A DNA stretch of 64,000 nt from Oerskovia douganii (GTDB taxonomy: Bacteria; Actinomycetota; Actinomycetes; Actinomycetales; Cellulomonadaceae): the NCBI RefSeq assembly GCF_015142735.1, contig NZ_JACSPN010000001.1, positions 160,714-224,713 of the forward strand, read 5' to 3'. The stretch's first letter is position 1. The number at the start of each line of letters is the position of its first letter. Both the position numbers and the translations under genes were made by a program. Positions 27,037-36,643 of the stretch are shown here, piece by piece. The notes beneath the pieces were generated by a model that ran no database searches, was not told the DNA's origin, and saw only the letters and a list, made by a program, of their open reading frames with translations.

Positions 27037-28545
27037 ATGAGCAAGCCCTACGCGGACCGCGAGATCTGGTTCCTCACCGGCAGCCAAGACCTGTACGGCG
27101 AGGAGACGCTGCGCCAGGTCGCGGAGCAGTCGCAGGAGGTCGCGCGCGCCCTCGACGCGTCCGCCGACGTCCCGGCGAACGTCGTCTGGAAGCCCGTCCT
27201 GAAGGACGCCTCGTCGATCCGGCGCGCGATGCTCGACGCCAACGCGGACGACCGCGTGCTCGGCGTCGTGACGTGGATGCACACGTTCAGCCCCGCGAAG
27301 ATGTGGATCGGGGGGCTCGACGCGCTGCGCAAGCCGTTGCTGCACCTGCACACGCAGGCGAACGTCGAGCTCCCGTGGGACTCGATCGACTTCGACTTCA
27401 TGAACCTCAACCAGGCCGCGCACGGCGACCGTGAGTACGCGTACATGGCGACGCGGCTCGGGGTGGCGCGCACGACCGTCGTCGGGCACGTGTCGAACCC
27501 GGCCGTCACGGCACGTGTCGGGTCGTGGGTGCGCGGGGCCGCGGGCTGGGCGGCGACGCACGAGCTGCGCCTGGCCCGGTTCGGCGACAACATGCGCAAC
27601 GTCGCCGTGACCGAGGGGGACAAGACGGAGGCCGAGCTGCGCTTCGGTGTGAGCGTGAACACGTGGGGCGTCAACGACCTCGTCGCTGCCGTCGACGCCG
27701 TCTCCGAGGCGGACGTGGACGCCGTCGTGGCCGAGTACGAGGACCTCTACGACGTGGCCGAGGAGCTGCGCAAGGACGGCGACCGGCACGAGTCGCTGCG
27801 CTATGCCGCCCGCCAGGAGATCGCCCTCGAGACGTTCCTCGAGTCGGTCGGTGCCAAGGCGTTCACGACCAACTTCGAGGACCTGGGCGACCTGCGCCAG
27901 CTCCCCGGCATCGCGGTCCAGCGGCTCATGTCCAAGGGCTACGGGTTCGGTGCCGAGGGCGACTGGAAGACGGCCGTGCTGGTCCGCGCCGCGAAGGTCA
28001 TGGGCGAGGGGCTGCCCGGCGGCGCGTCGCTCATGGAGGACTACACGTACGACCTCACGCCCGGCAGCGAGAAGATCCTGGGCGCCCACATGCTCGAGGT
28101 CTGCCCGTCCCTGACGACGTCGCGTCCGCGCGTGGAGATCCACCCGCTCGGGATCGGCGGCAAGGAGGACCCGGTCCGCATGGTGTTCGACGCCGACCCC
28201 GGCGTGGGCGTCGTCGTCTCGCTCGCCGACATGCGCGACCGCTTCCGCCTCACGGCCAACGTCGTGGACGTCGTCCCGCCGAGCGCGCCGCTGCCGCACC
28301 TGCCCGTCGCACGTGCCGTGTGGGAGCCGCGACCCGACTTCGTGACGTCGGCCGAGGCCTGGCTCACCGCGGGCGGCGCGCACCACACGGTGCTCTCGAC
28401 CGCCGCGGGCATCGACGCGTTCGAGGTGTTCGCCGAGATGGCGCGCACCGAGCTGCTCGTGATCGACGAGAGCACCACGCGCCGCGGTTTCCGTGACCAG
28501 GTCCGCTGGAACCAGGTCTACTTCCGCGTCGCGCAGGGCCTGTGA
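27037..28545 (+). CDS. araA: L-arabinose isomerase
   Basis: Isomerises L-arabinose to L-ribulose, the first step of the pathway, as a Mn-dependent enzyme. The opening [20 protein letters not shown] is characteristic, and LMEDYTYDL and HMLEVCPSL mark the metal region. Length of 502 residues is normal. The ATG at 27037 is chosen; a GTG three codons upstream is an alternative. It is third in the araB-araD-araA order, with 100 bases between araD and araA. Confidence 0.96.
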   Translation: MSKPYADREIWFLTGSQDLYGEETLRQVAEQSQEVARALDASADVPANVVWKPVLKDASSIRRAMLDANADDRVLGVVTWMHTFSPAKMWIGGLDALRKPLLHLHTQANVELPWDSIDFDFMNLNQAAHGDREYAYMATRLGVARTTVVGHVSNPAVTARVGSWVRGAAGWAATHELRLARFGDNMRNVAVTEGDKTEAELRFGVSVNTWGVNDLVAAVDAVSEADVDAVVAEYEDLYDVAEELRKDGDRHESLRYAARQEIALETFLESVGAKAFTTNFEDLGDLRQLPGIAVQRLMSKGYGFGAEGDWKTAVLVRAAKVMGEGLPGGASLMEDYTYDLTPGSEKILGAHMLEVCPSLTTSRPRVEIHPLGIGGKEDPVRMVFDADPGVGVVVSLADMRDRFRLTANVVDVVPPSAPLPHLPVARAVWEPRPDFVTSAEAWLTAGGAHHTVLSTAAGIDAFEVFAEMARTELLVIDESTTRRGFRDQVRWNQVYFRVAQGL

Positions 28546-28573
28546 GCGGATCCGCCTCGGGCTCGCCGGACGC

Positions 28574-28592
28574 GGGGGGGCCCCCCCCCCCC
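28574..28592. repeat. G7C12 homopolymer tract between araA and tsf
   Basis: Seven G (28574-28580) are followed directly by twelve C (28581-28592). It lies 28 bases after araA and 66 before tsf. Such a run can slip during replication or sequencing, and can form a hairpin. It is also exactly where rpsB, the usual neighbour of tsf, is absent. Confidence 0.9.
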
Positions 28593-28658
28593 GCCGCACC
28601 GCCCGCTCCACGTTCTCCCCGGGGAGCCCCGGGACCCCAGACAGGTAAGGACACCACC

Positions 28659-29498
28659 ATGGCGAACTACACCGCAGCCGACATCAAGGCACTGCGCGAG
28701 CGCACCGGCGCCGGCATGCTCGACGTCAAGAAGGCGCTCGACGAGGCCGACGGCGACTCCGAGAAGGCGCTCGAGATCATCCGTGTCAAGGGGCTGAAGG
28801 GCGTCGCCAAGCGCGAGGGCCGTTCGACCTCCGAGGGCCTCGTCGCCGTCGACATCGCGGAGACCGAGGGTGGCCAGGTCGCCACGCTCATCGAGCTCAA
28901 CTCCGAGACGGACTTCGTCGCGAAGAACGAGAACTTCCTCAACCTCGCGGCTCGCGTGCTCAAGGCCGTCGCCGACTCGGGTGCTGCCGACACGGACGCG
29001 GCTCTCGCTGCGGACGCCGACGGTGAGTCCGTCCAGCTCGTGATCGACAACACCGCCGCGTCGCTGGGCGAGAAGGTCGTGCTGCGTCGTGCGACGCGGA
29101 TCGCCGGGGAGCGCGTCACCGCGTACCTGCACCGCACCGCCAAGGACCTGCCGCCGTCGATCGGTGTCGTCGTCGCGACGAACGCCGCGGGCGAGGCCGT
29201 CGCCAAGGACATCGCGCAGCACATCGCCGCGCTGTCCCCGACGTACCTGTCGCGCGAGGACGTCCCCGAGGACGTCGTCGCCAACGAGCGTCGCATCGCC
29301 GAGGAGACCTCGCGCAACGAGGGCAAGCCCGAGGCCGCGCTGCCGAAGATCATCGAGGGTCGCCTGAACGGGTTCTTCAAGGACGTCGTGCTGCTCGACC
29401 AGCCGCTCGCGAAGGACCCCAAGAAGACCGTCGGCCAGGTCCTCGCCGAGGTCGGTGGCACGGTCACCGAGTTCGTGCGGTACCGCGTCGGCGCCTGA
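28659..29498 (+). CDS. tsf: Translation elongation factor Ts
   Basis: Guanine-nucleotide exchange factor that regenerates EF-Tu-GTP. The N-terminal UBA-like module reads IKALRERTGAGMLDVKKAL, and the core shows LIELNSETDFVAKNENF, the Asp-Phe insertion that displaces Mg from EF-Tu. Length of 279 residues is typical. The ATG at 28659 follows aggtaaggacacc. rpsB, nearly always directly upstream, is not here. A strong terminator separates it from pyrH. Confidence 0.97.
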   Translation: MANYTAADIKALRERTGAGMLDVKKALDEADGDSEKALEIIRVKGLKGVAKREGRSTSEGLVAVDIAETEGGQVATLIELNSETDFVAKNENFLNLAARVLKAVADSGAADTDAALAADADGESVQLVIDNTAASLGEKVVLRRATRIAGERVTAYLHRTAKDLPPSIGVVVATNAAGEAVAKDIAQHIAALSPTYLSREDVPEDVVANERRIAEETSRNEGKPEAALPKIIEGRLNGFFKDVVLLDQPLAKDPKKTVGQVLAEVGGTVTEFVRYRVGA

Positions 29499-29509
29499 CG
29501 CACTCCACC

Positions 29510-29545
29510 GGTGGCCCGGTCCGCGCTCGCGCGGACCGGGCCACC
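29510..29545 (+). terminator. Terminator after tsf
   Basis: A perfect 16-bp stem (29510-29525 with 29530-29545) closes the tetraloop ctcg, twelve bases after the tsf stop. The remaining 127 bases to pyrH presumably hold the pyrH promoter, though none is obvious. Confidence 0.85.
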
Positions 29546-29672
29546 GCGCACCGGGACCCTGGGGGTCCACGGTGCACATGCACCACCCGGGGACGACGAG
29601 CAGGACCGCCCCCGGTACGTCCTGGGGCAGACCCCGGGAGATCGGAACGACGAAGGACAGGTGGCTCGGCAC

Positions 29673-30407
29673 ATGGGCGACAAGATCGAGACCAAGACCC
29701 CCGCACGTCGGGTACTGCTGAAGCTCTCGGGGGAGACCTTCGGGGGCGGACAGATCGGCCTGGCGCCGGACGTCGTGCAGCGGGTGGCCGGTGAGATCGC
29801 CGAGGCCGTCCGCGAGGGCGTCCAGGTCGCCATCGTCGTCGGCGGTGGCAACTTCTTCCGCGGTGCCGAGCTCTCGCAGCGTGGCCTCGACCGTGCCCGC
29901 GCCGACTACATGGGCATGCTGGGCACGGTCATGAACTGCCTCGCGCTCCAGGACTTCCTCGAGCAGGCCGGCGTCGACACGCGCGTGCAGACCGCCATCA
30001 CCATGGGGCAGGTCGCCGAGCCCTACATCCCGCTGCGTGCCATCCGCCACATGGAGAAGGGGCGCGTCGTGATCTTCGGCGCGGGCGCCGGCATGCCGTA
30101 CTTCTCGACCGACACGGTCTCCGTCCAGCGCGCCCTCGAGACGCACTGCCAGGAGGTCCTCATGGGCAAGAACGGCGTCGACGGCGTCTACTCGGCGGAC
30201 CCGCGCACCGACCCGGACGCGGTCAAGCTCGAGCACCTGACGTACACCGACGCGCTCGTCAACGACCTGGCCGTGATGGACGCCACGGCGCTGAGCCTGT
30301 GCCGCGACAACGACGTGACCATGCGGGTCTTCGGGATGGGCGAGCCGGGCAACGTGACCCGCGCGCTGCTGGGGGACAATATCGGGACACTGGTCACGAC
30401 GAGCTGA
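29673..30407 (+). CDS. pyrH: Uridylate kinase
   Basis: Phosphorylates UMP to UDP with ATP, feeding pyrimidine nucleotide synthesis. It is an amino-acid-kinase-fold enzyme of 244 residues with [11 protein letters not shown] at residues 13-23, [10 protein letters not shown] near residue 54, and GTGMPYF-like [11 protein letters not shown] near 140. GTP activation is known for the family. It is followed by frr in the conserved pyrH-frr-cdsA order. The ATG at 29673 has aggtgg eight bases upstream. Confidence 0.96.
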   Translation: MGDKIETKTPARRVLLKLSGETFGGGQIGLAPDVVQRVAGEIAEAVREGVQVAIVVGGGNFFRGAELSQRGLDRARADYMGMLGTVMNCLALQDFLEQAGVDTRVQTAITMGQVAEPYIPLRAIRHMEKGRVVIFGAGAGMPYFSTDTVSVQRALETHCQEVLMGKNGVDGVYSADPRTDPDAVKLEHLTYTDALVNDLAVMDATALSLCRDNDVTMRVFGMGEPGNVTRALLGDNIGTLVTTS

Positions 30408-30507
30408 CCGGACGACGACGAACGACCCGGGTCGCGCCGCGTCCCGGGTGCGCCGCCCCGTGCGGCGCAGGACGGCTAGCCCAGCTACGCACGACGAAGG
30501 AGCACTG

Positions 30508-31065
30508 GTGATCGACGAGACCCTCCTCGAGGCCGAAGAGAAGATGGACAAGGCGATCGAGGTCGCCAAGGAGGACTTCGCGAACATTCGCACGGGACGT
30601 GCGAGCGGCGCGATGTTCAACAAGATCACGGTCGAGTACTACGGCGCTCCGACGCCCCTGCAGCAGCTCGCCTCGTTCAACACCCCTGAGGCACGCACGA
30701 TCGTCATCTCGCCCTTCGACAAGACCGCGCTGAGCGCGATCGAGAAGGCCATCCGTGACTCGGACCTCGGGGTCAACCCCAGCAACGACGGCAACATCAT
30801 CCGCGTCGTGCTCCCCGTCCTGACGGAGGAGCGTCGCCGCGACTACGTGAAGCTGGCGAAGGGCAAGGCGGAGGACGCCCGCGTCTCGGTGCGGAACATC
30901 CGTCGTCGTGCCAAGGAGCAGCTCGACCGCATCGTCAAGGACGGCGAGGCCGGCGAGGACGAGGGCACGCGCGCCGAGAAGGAGCTCGAGGTGCTCACCA
31001 AGAGCCACGTCGACACGATCGACGCTCTGCTCGCCGGCAAGGAGAGCGAGCTCCTCGAGGTCTGA
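30508..31065 (+). CDS. frr: Ribosome recycling factor
   Basis: Splits the post-termination ribosome together with EF-G. The 185-residue protein has the typical helical N-terminus [21 protein letters not shown], then [11 protein letters not shown] and the C-terminal [16 protein letters not shown]. The start is GTG at 30508, preceded by gaaggagcact. It is 100 bases after pyrH and 21 before cdsA, an arrangement conserved in actinobacteria. Confidence 0.97.
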   Translation: MIDETLLEAEEKMDKAIEVAKEDFANIRTGRASGAMFNKITVEYYGAPTPLQQLASFNTPEARTIVISPFDKTALSAIEKAIRDSDLGVNPSNDGNIIRVVLPVLTEERRRDYVKLAKGKAEDARVSVRNIRRRAKEQLDRIVKDGEAGEDEGTRAEKELEVLTKSHVDTIDALLAGKESELLEV

Positions 31066-31086
31066 TGCAGAAGTCTGAACGCACCG

Positions 31087-31932
31087 ATGACAAGTGATGC
31101 GGTCGCGTCCAGGCCCCGGCGGACGCCGAAGGCCGGACGCGACCTGCCCAAGGCGATCTCCGTCGGGGTCGGTCTGCTCGTCCTGGTGGGGGCCTCGCTG
31201 GCCTTCCGGCCGGAGCCGTTCGTGCTGCTCGCGACCGCCGCGGTCGGCGCGGCGCTGTGGGAGCTGAAGCAGGCCTTCCTGCGCCGCGACATCCACCTGC
31301 CGCTCCTGCCGCTCCTCGTGGGGGCGGTCGGGATCCTGGTCTCGTCGTACTACTCGGGCCCCGAGGCCCTGATGGTCTCGTTCGTCCTGACCGTGGCAGG
31401 AGTCGTGGTCTGGCGGGTCATCGACGGCTCGGGGACGGCGGCGGTGCGCGACGCCGCGGCGGGCACGTTCGCGACGGCGTACCTGCCGTTCATGGCGGGC
31501 TTCGTGATGATGATGCTCGCGAACCCGGTCAACGGCAGGATCCAGGTCCTCCTGTTCATCCTGCTGGCGGTCTCCAACGACGTCGGCGGGTACGTGGCCG
31601 GGGTCCTGTTCGGCCGCCATCCGCTGGCTCCGTCGATCAGTCCCAAGAAGAGCTGGGAGGGGCTGGCAGGCTCGTTCGTGCTGGCGACGGCCATCGGTGT
31701 CGTGGGGGCCGTCTACGGGCTCGGTGTGAGTCCCGTGATCGGTGTCCTGCTCGGCGTCATGGTGCCGCTCACGGCCACCGTGGGCGACCTGGCGGAGTCG
31801 ATGATCAAGCGCGACCTAGAATTGAAGGACATGGGGTCGCTCCTGCCGGGGCACGGCGGGATCCTCGACCGCCTGGACTCCATGCTCCTGACCGCTCCGT
31901 TCGTGTACCTGCTGCTCTCCGTCTCGCTCTGA
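31087..31932 (+). CDS. cdsA: Phosphatidate cytidylyltransferase
   Basis: Makes CDP-diacylglycerol from phosphatidic acid and CTP, the branch point of phospholipid synthesis in the cytoplasmic membrane. It has about eight hydrophobic segments in 281 residues. The C-terminal signature is present from SPKKSWEGLAGS through ESMIKRDLELKDMGSLLPGH and GGILDRLDS near residues 248-260, including the metal-binding Asp residues. The ATG at 31087 follows frr by 21 bases. Confidence 0.95.
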   Translation: MTSDAVASRPRRTPKAGRDLPKAISVGVGLLVLVGASLAFRPEPFVLLATAAVGAALWELKQAFLRRDIHLPLLPLLVGAVGILVSSYYSGPEALMVSFVLTVAGVVVWRVIDGSGTAAVRDAAAGTFATAYLPFMAGFVMMMLANPVNGRIQVLLFILLAVSNDVGGYVAGVLFGRHPLAPSISPKKSWEGLAGSFVLATAIGVVGAVYGLGVSPVIGVLLGVMVPLTATVGDLAESMIKRDLELKDMGSLLPGHGGILDRLDSMLLTAPFVYLLLSVSL

Positions 31933-32079
31933 GACGTCCCCAGGAGGGCAGGCGCGGACGCACGCGCGCGTGCCGGGCTGCGTGAGAACGCGCCGGCACG
32001 CTCGCACGAGCGCACCTGACGCGTCGTCCGACGACGTGGTGCGCTGACCTGTTCCACCCGCTCAACCTCTGGATCCTCC

Positions 32080-33216
32080 ATGTCTGTTCGTCCGTCCGTC
32101 GAATCGAAGCCGCTGCCGCTCGTCATGTCGGCGCCCCGTCGTGGGAAGCCCCCGCGCCACTTCGCCGACCTCTCCCCGGAGGAGCGCAAGGCGGCGGTCG
32201 TCGAGCTGGGTGAGAAGCCCTTCCGGGCCAAGCAGCTCGCGACGCACTACTACTCGCACTTCACCAACGTCGCGGAGGACATGACCGACCTCCCGCAGGC
32301 GACGCGTGACCTGCTGGTGGAGAACCTCATGCCGACGCTGCTCACCCCGGCGCGCGTGATGCAGGCCGACGGCGGGACGACCGTCAAGACGCTGTGGAAG
32401 CTGTTCGACGCGGCCAAGGTCGAGTCGGTGCTCATGCGCTACCCGAACCGGTCGACGCTGTGCGTGTCGAGCCAGGCCGGCTGCGGCATGGCGTGCCCGT
32501 TCTGCGCGACCGGCCAGCTCGGCCTGACGCGGAACCTGTCGACGGCGGAGATCGTGGAGCAGGTGCGCTCGGCGGCGAAGTCGCTCGCGGACGGTGACAT
32601 CCCCGGCGGCCCGGCGCGGCTGAACAACCTCGTCTTCATGGGGATGGGCGAGCCGATGGCCAACTACAAGGCGGTCATGGGCACGATCCGCCAGCTCGTC
32701 GCGCCGGCCCCCGAGGGGCTGGGCATGTCGGCCCGCAACATCACGGTCTCGACCGTGGGCCTGGTCCCGGCGATGAACAAGCTGGCGGCCGAGGGCATCC
32801 CGGTGACGCTCGCGCTCTCGCTGCACGCGCCCGACGACGACCTGCGCAGCGAGCTCGTCCCGATCAACACGCGCTGGTCGGTCGACGAGACCCTGGACGC
32901 GGCGCGCAACTACTTCGAGGTCACGGGCCGCCGGGTCAGCATCGAGTACGCGCTCATCAAGGACATGAACGACCACGCGTGGCGTGCCGACCTGCTGGGC
33001 GAGAAGCTCACGGCTCGGGGCTCGGGCTGGGTGCACGTCAACCCCATCCCGCTCAACCCGACGCCGGGCTCGATCTGGACCGCGAGCGAGCGCGAGGTGG
33101 AGGACGAGTTCGTCGCTCGCTTGCGCGGGCACGGGATTCCGACCACTATTCGTGACACACGCGGCAGTGACATCGATGGTGCGTGCGGACAGCTGGCAGC
33201 CGAGGAGGAAGAGTGA
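32080..33216 (+). CDS. rlmN: 23S rRNA/tRNA (adenine-C2)-methyltransferase RlmN
   Basis: Radical-SAM enzyme methylating C2 of A2503 in 23S rRNA and A37 of some tRNAs. The CX3CX2C cluster motif is CGMACPFC near residue 130; the second mechanistic Cys is in GACGQLA near the C-terminus. [13 protein letters not shown] and ALSLHAPDD are also characteristic. Length of 378 residues is normal. No clear ribosome site precedes the ATG at 32080. Its stop overlaps the next gene's GTG. Confidence 0.94.
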   Translation: MSVRPSVESKPLPLVMSAPRRGKPPRHFADLSPEERKAAVVELGEKPFRAKQLATHYYSHFTNVAEDMTDLPQATRDLLVENLMPTLLTPARVMQADGGTTVKTLWKLFDAAKVESVLMRYPNRSTLCVSSQAGCGMACPFCATGQLGLTRNLSTAEIVEQVRSAAKSLADGDIPGGPARLNNLVFMGMGEPMANYKAVMGTIRQLVAPAPEGLGMSARNITVSTVGLVPAMNKLAAEGIPVTLALSLHAPDDDLRSELVPINTRWSVDETLDAARNYFEVTGRRVSIEYALIKDMNDHAWRADLLGEKLTARGSGWVHVNPIPLNPTPGSIWTASEREVEDEFVARLRGHGIPTTIRDTRGSDIDGACGQLAAEEEE

Positions 33217-33764
33217 GTGCGTTGTTCAGCACCGTCTCGAAGGTGCGCAACGGGTACGACCCGGAAGAGGTGGACGAGTTCTTCGACCACGCACGTCAGG
33301 TCTACGAGGGCAAGAAGCCGGAGCGTCTGACGAGCACCGACATCCAGGTCTCGATGTTCGACCTGGTCCGTGGCGGGTACGACACCCACGAGGTCGACGC
33401 GGCCCTGGACCGCCTGGAGGGGGCCTTCATCGCCCGCCAGCGCGCCGAGTACGTCGCGGTCAACGGCCAGCAGGCCTGGATGAACGCGCTGGCCGAGCGG
33501 GCACGCAGCCTGTACGGGCGCCTGGGGCGTCCGGACGGCGAGCGGTTCGCCCCTGCGGGCCGCGGCGAGTGGGGCTACGACATGGACGACGTCGACGACC
33601 TGTGCGACCGCCTCGTGGCCTACTTCGACCGTCAGGAGCCCATCACTGCTGCCGAGATCCGGGCCTCGACGTTCGCGCGGCGCCGTGGCAAGGACGGCTA
33701 TGCGGAGGGACCCGTGGACGCGTTCTTCGCGCGTGCCATCGAGGTGCTGCTCGGCGTCGAGTGA
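33213..33764 (+). CDS. DivIVA-domain repeat protein
   Basis: A 183-residue cytosolic protein made of about four repeats resembling the DivIVA N-terminal module, each with a GY-x4-VD-x-FF pattern: [51 protein letters not shown] and [17 protein letters not shown]. Canonical DivIVA has one such module followed by a coiled coil, and no long coiled coil is seen here. The module is known to bind membranes or polar complexes; function here is unknown. The GTG at 33213 overlaps the rlmN stop, so expression is coupled to it. Confidence 0.8.
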   Translation: MSALFSTVSKVRNGYDPEEVDEFFDHARQVYEGKKPERLTSTDIQVSMFDLVRGGYDTHEVDAALDRLEGAFIARQRAEYVAVNGQQAWMNALAERARSLYGRLGRPDGERFAPAGRGEWGYDMDDVDDLCDRLVAYFDRQEPITAAEIRASTFARRRGKDGYAEGPVDAFFARAIEVLLGVE

Positions 33765-33833
33765 CGCGCAGGTGAGGCCCGCCCGACGGCGCCGCGCGCC
33801 TCGGGCGGTCCTCGCACCTGGGAGGATGTCCTC

Positions 33834-35015
33834 ATGAGTCTGCGCAGCGTGACCCTGCTCGGGTCGACCGGTTCCATCGGCACCCAGGCGATCGACGTGA
33901 TCTCGCGCCATCCCGACCGGTTCCGCGTGGACGCGATCTCTGCCGGCGGGGCGAACGCGGACCTGCTCGCACGCCAGGCGCTGGAGCTGGGGGTCGCACG
34001 GGTCGGCGTCGCGGACCCTGCACGGGCCGTCGAGGTCGAGGCGGCCCTTGCTCGCCACGGTGCGGGCACGGCGAGCCCGGTCGAGGTCCTGGTCGGCCCG
34101 GACGCCGCGACAGAGCTCGCGGGGGCGGGCTCCGACGTCGTGCTGAACGGCATCACGGGGTCCGTGGGTCTGCGACCGACCCTGGCCGCACTCGGGGCGG
34201 GGTCGACGCTCGCGCTGGCCAACAAGGAGTCCCTCGTCGTGGGCGGCGTGCTGGTCCAGGACGCGAGGCGGCGTCCGGACCAGATCGTGCCGGTCGACTC
34301 GGAGCACTCGGCGATCGCGCAGGCCCTGCGGTCGGGGCGTCGCGAGGAGGTCCGTCGGCTCGTGCTGACGGCCTCCGGTGGACCGTTCCGCGGCTGGGCC
34401 CGGGACGACGTCAAGGTGGTCTCGCCGGAGCAGGCGCTCGCCCACCCGACCTGGGCCATGGGGCCGGTCGTGACGATCAACTCGGCGACGCTCATGAACA
34501 AGGGGCTCGAGCTCATCGAGGCGCACCTGCTGTTCGACGTGCCGACCGAGGAGATCGCGGTCGTGGTGCACCCGCAGTCGGTCGTCCACTCGATGGTCGA
34601 GTTCGTGGACGGGTCGACCATCGCCCAGGCCTCGCCGCCGGACATGCGTCTGCCCATCGCGCTCGGCCTGAGCTGGCCGGACCGTCTGGGCGAGGTCGCC
34701 GCGGGGTGCGACTGGTCGGCCGCGACGGCCTGGACGTTCGAGCCCCTCGACGAGGCACTCTTCCCTGCGGTCGGGCTCGCACGCGCGGCGGCCTCCGCCT
34801 CGGCGACGCACCCGGCGGTGTACAACGCGGCGAACGAGGAGTGCGTCGCGGCGTTCCTCGCGGGGCGCATCGGGTTCCTGGACATCGTCGAGACCGTGGA
34901 GCGCGTCCTGGGCGAGCACGAGGGAACCTCGCGGGCCGCGGTCACGTTGGAGGACGTGACGGGCGCGGAGGCGTGGGCCCGGGCAAGGGCTCACGAGATC
35001 CTGGCACGGCACTGA
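33834..35015 (+). CDS. dxr: 1-deoxy-D-xylulose 5-phosphate reductoisomerase
   Basis: Converts DXP to methylerythritol 4-phosphate with NADPH, the committed step of the MEP isoprenoid pathway. LLGSTGSIGTQAIDVI at the N-terminus is the NADPH loop, VDSEHSAIAQAL near residue 158 carries metal ligands, and ATMVNKGLE is represented as SATLMNKGLE. Length of 393 residues is normal. The ATG at 33834 follows gggaggatgtcctc. The dxr-rip1-ispG-GNAT order is the same as in mycobacteria. Confidence 0.96.
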   Translation: MSLRSVTLLGSTGSIGTQAIDVISRHPDRFRVDAISAGGANADLLARQALELGVARVGVADPARAVEVEAALARHGAGTASPVEVLVGPDAATELAGAGSDVVLNGITGSVGLRPTLAALGAGSTLALANKESLVVGGVLVQDARRRPDQIVPVDSEHSAIAQALRSGRREEVRRLVLTASGGPFRGWARDDVKVVSPEQALAHPTWAMGPVVTINSATLMNKGLELIEAHLLFDVPTEEIAVVVHPQSVVHSMVEFVDGSTIAQASPPDMRLPIALGLSWPDRLGEVAAGCDWSAATAWTFEPLDEALFPAVGLARAAASASATHPAVYNAANEECVAAFLAGRIGFLDIVETVERVLGEHEGTSRAAVTLEDVTGAEAWARARAHEILARH

Positions 35016-35160
35016 GCCCTGCCGTGTCCTGGCCGCTCGCAGGATCCGCCGGGCGCCCGGGGACCTCCGCGGGTCTCAGGCGTTCCGCAGGAATCGGCGA
35101 TAGGTTCGCCCCTTCCGCACAGTCACCCTCTCTCTCGCAGCATCCTCGAACGGAGTTCTC

Positions 35161-36471
35161 ATGGCCGCGGTGATCGGCATCCTGGTCGTGCTGGTCGGCA
35201 TCCTCGTGTCGATCGCGCTGCACGAGGTCGGACACATGGTCCCGGCGAAGAAGTTCGGCGTCCGGGTCAGCCACTACTTCGTGGGCTTCGGCCCGACCCT
35301 GTGGTCGCGGACCAAGGGCGAGACCGAGTACGGCCTCAAGGCGATCCCGCTGGGCGGCTACGTGCGCCTCGTGGGGATGTACCCGCCGGCGCCCCCGGGG
35401 GCGAAGCAGTCGAACGGTTTCTTCGGCCGCATGGTGCAGGACGCGCGGGAGATGAGCGCCGAGGAGATCCTGCCCGGCCAGGAGCCGCGGGCCTTCTACA
35501 ACCTGTCGGTGCCCAAGAAGATCGTCGTGATGTTCGGCGGACCGTTCATGAACCTCGTGATCGCGTTCGTGCTCATGACGGTGGTGCTGGTCGGGATCGG
35601 TTCGCCGCAGGCGACCACGACGGTCGCGACGGTGCCTGCGTGCGTGGCGCCGGCCTCTGCCCCGGCGGACTACGAGTGCGCCGCGGGCGACCCGGCGACC
35701 CCTGCCGCGGAGGCGGGGGTCGAGCCCGGGGACACGATCGTGTCGTTCGACGGCGAGCCGGTCGCCTCGTGGGAGTCGCTGGTCGGCAAGATCACGGGGG
35801 CCGCGGGCGAGACGGTCCCGCTCGTGGTCGAGCGTGACGGAGAGCGCGTCACGCTCGAGATCACCCCGACGGAGGTCGAGCGCCCGATCGTCGGGGACGA
35901 CGGGCAGTACGTGACCGACGACGCGGGCGAGCTCGTGCTCAGGCCGGCCGGGTACGTGGGGATCGCCCCGACCCAGGAGCGGGTCTCCGAGCCGCTCAGC
36001 GCGGTGCCCGCGGCCATCTGGGCCCAGGTCAGCGGGACGGCCGAGGTCATCGTCGCGCTGCCGGCCAAGCTGGTCGACGTGGTGCAGTCGACGTTCGGCG
36101 GCGAGGAGCGCGACCCCGCCTCGGTCATGGGTCCGGTCGGCGTGGGGCGGATCGCGGTCGACGTCGTGGGGGCGGACTCGGTCGACGTGGTCGACCGCGT
36201 CGCGGTCATGCTGAGCCTGCTGGCCTCGCTCAACATCGCGCTGTTCGCGTTCAACCTCATCCCTCTGCCGCCGCTCGACGGCGGGCACATCGCGGGCGCG
36301 CTGTACGAGGGCGCCAAGCGCCAGGTCGCCAAGGTCCGCGGGCGCCCGCGCCCCCCGCACGCCGACGTGGCCAAGCTCGTGCCGCTGGGGCTGGCCATGT
36401 GGGTCGTCCTGCTCGGCATGGGCGTGCTGCTGATCTACGCGGACATCGTCAACCCGATCCGTATCACCTGA
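35161..36471 (+). CDS. rip1: Site-2 intramembrane zinc protease (Rip1/RseP-like)
   Basis: Cleaves membrane proteins, typically anti-sigma factors, within the bilayer. The HEXXH zinc motif ALHEVGHMVPA is in the first membrane helix near residue 21, a PDZ domain occupies about residues 170-245 (EAGVEPGDTIVSFDGEPV), and the third zinc ligand motif NLIPLPPLDGGHI lies near residue 364. Length of 436 residues fits the family. TAGGTT at 35101-35106 is a possible -10, and cggagttctc precedes the ATG. It lies between dxr and ispG. Confidence 0.93.
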   Translation: MAAVIGILVVLVGILVSIALHEVGHMVPAKKFGVRVSHYFVGFGPTLWSRTKGETEYGLKAIPLGGYVRLVGMYPPAPPGAKQSNGFFGRMVQDAREMSAEEILPGQEPRAFYNLSVPKKIVVMFGGPFMNLVIAFVLMTVVLVGIGSPQATTTVATVPACVAPASAPADYECAAGDPATPAAEAGVEPGDTIVSFDGEPVASWESLVGKITGAAGETVPLVVERDGERVTLEITPTEVERPIVGDDGQYVTDDAGELVLRPAGYVGIAPTQERVSEPLSAVPAAIWAQVSGTAEVIVALPAKLVDVVQSTFGGEERDPASVMGPVGVGRIAVDVVGADSVDVVDRVAVMLSLLASLNIALFAFNLIPLPPLDGGHIAGALYEGAKRQVAKVRGRPRPPHADVAKLVPLGLAMWVVLLGMGVLLIYADIVNPIRIT

Positions 36472-36631
36472 CCCACGCCCGACCCGCCGTCGAGCCGCGC
36501 CCGACCCACCCGCCCGCCCGCCCGGGCCGACCGCGGTCCGGGGCGCCGGGAACCCGTGAAGATCTCGCGAACGTTCGTGTGCGGAGCGGGGCGAGGGGCG
36601 TCGTCGGGCGCGGGGCGGGTGCCGCGCGGGG

Positions 36632-36637
36632 GATACT
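36632..36637 (+). promoter_or_regulatory. -10 element of ispG (leaderless)
   Basis: GATACT ends six bases before the GTG start at 36644, and no ribosome site precedes that GTG. It places the transcription start at or next to the start codon. Confidence 0.5.
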
Positions 36638-36643
36638 GGGTCC

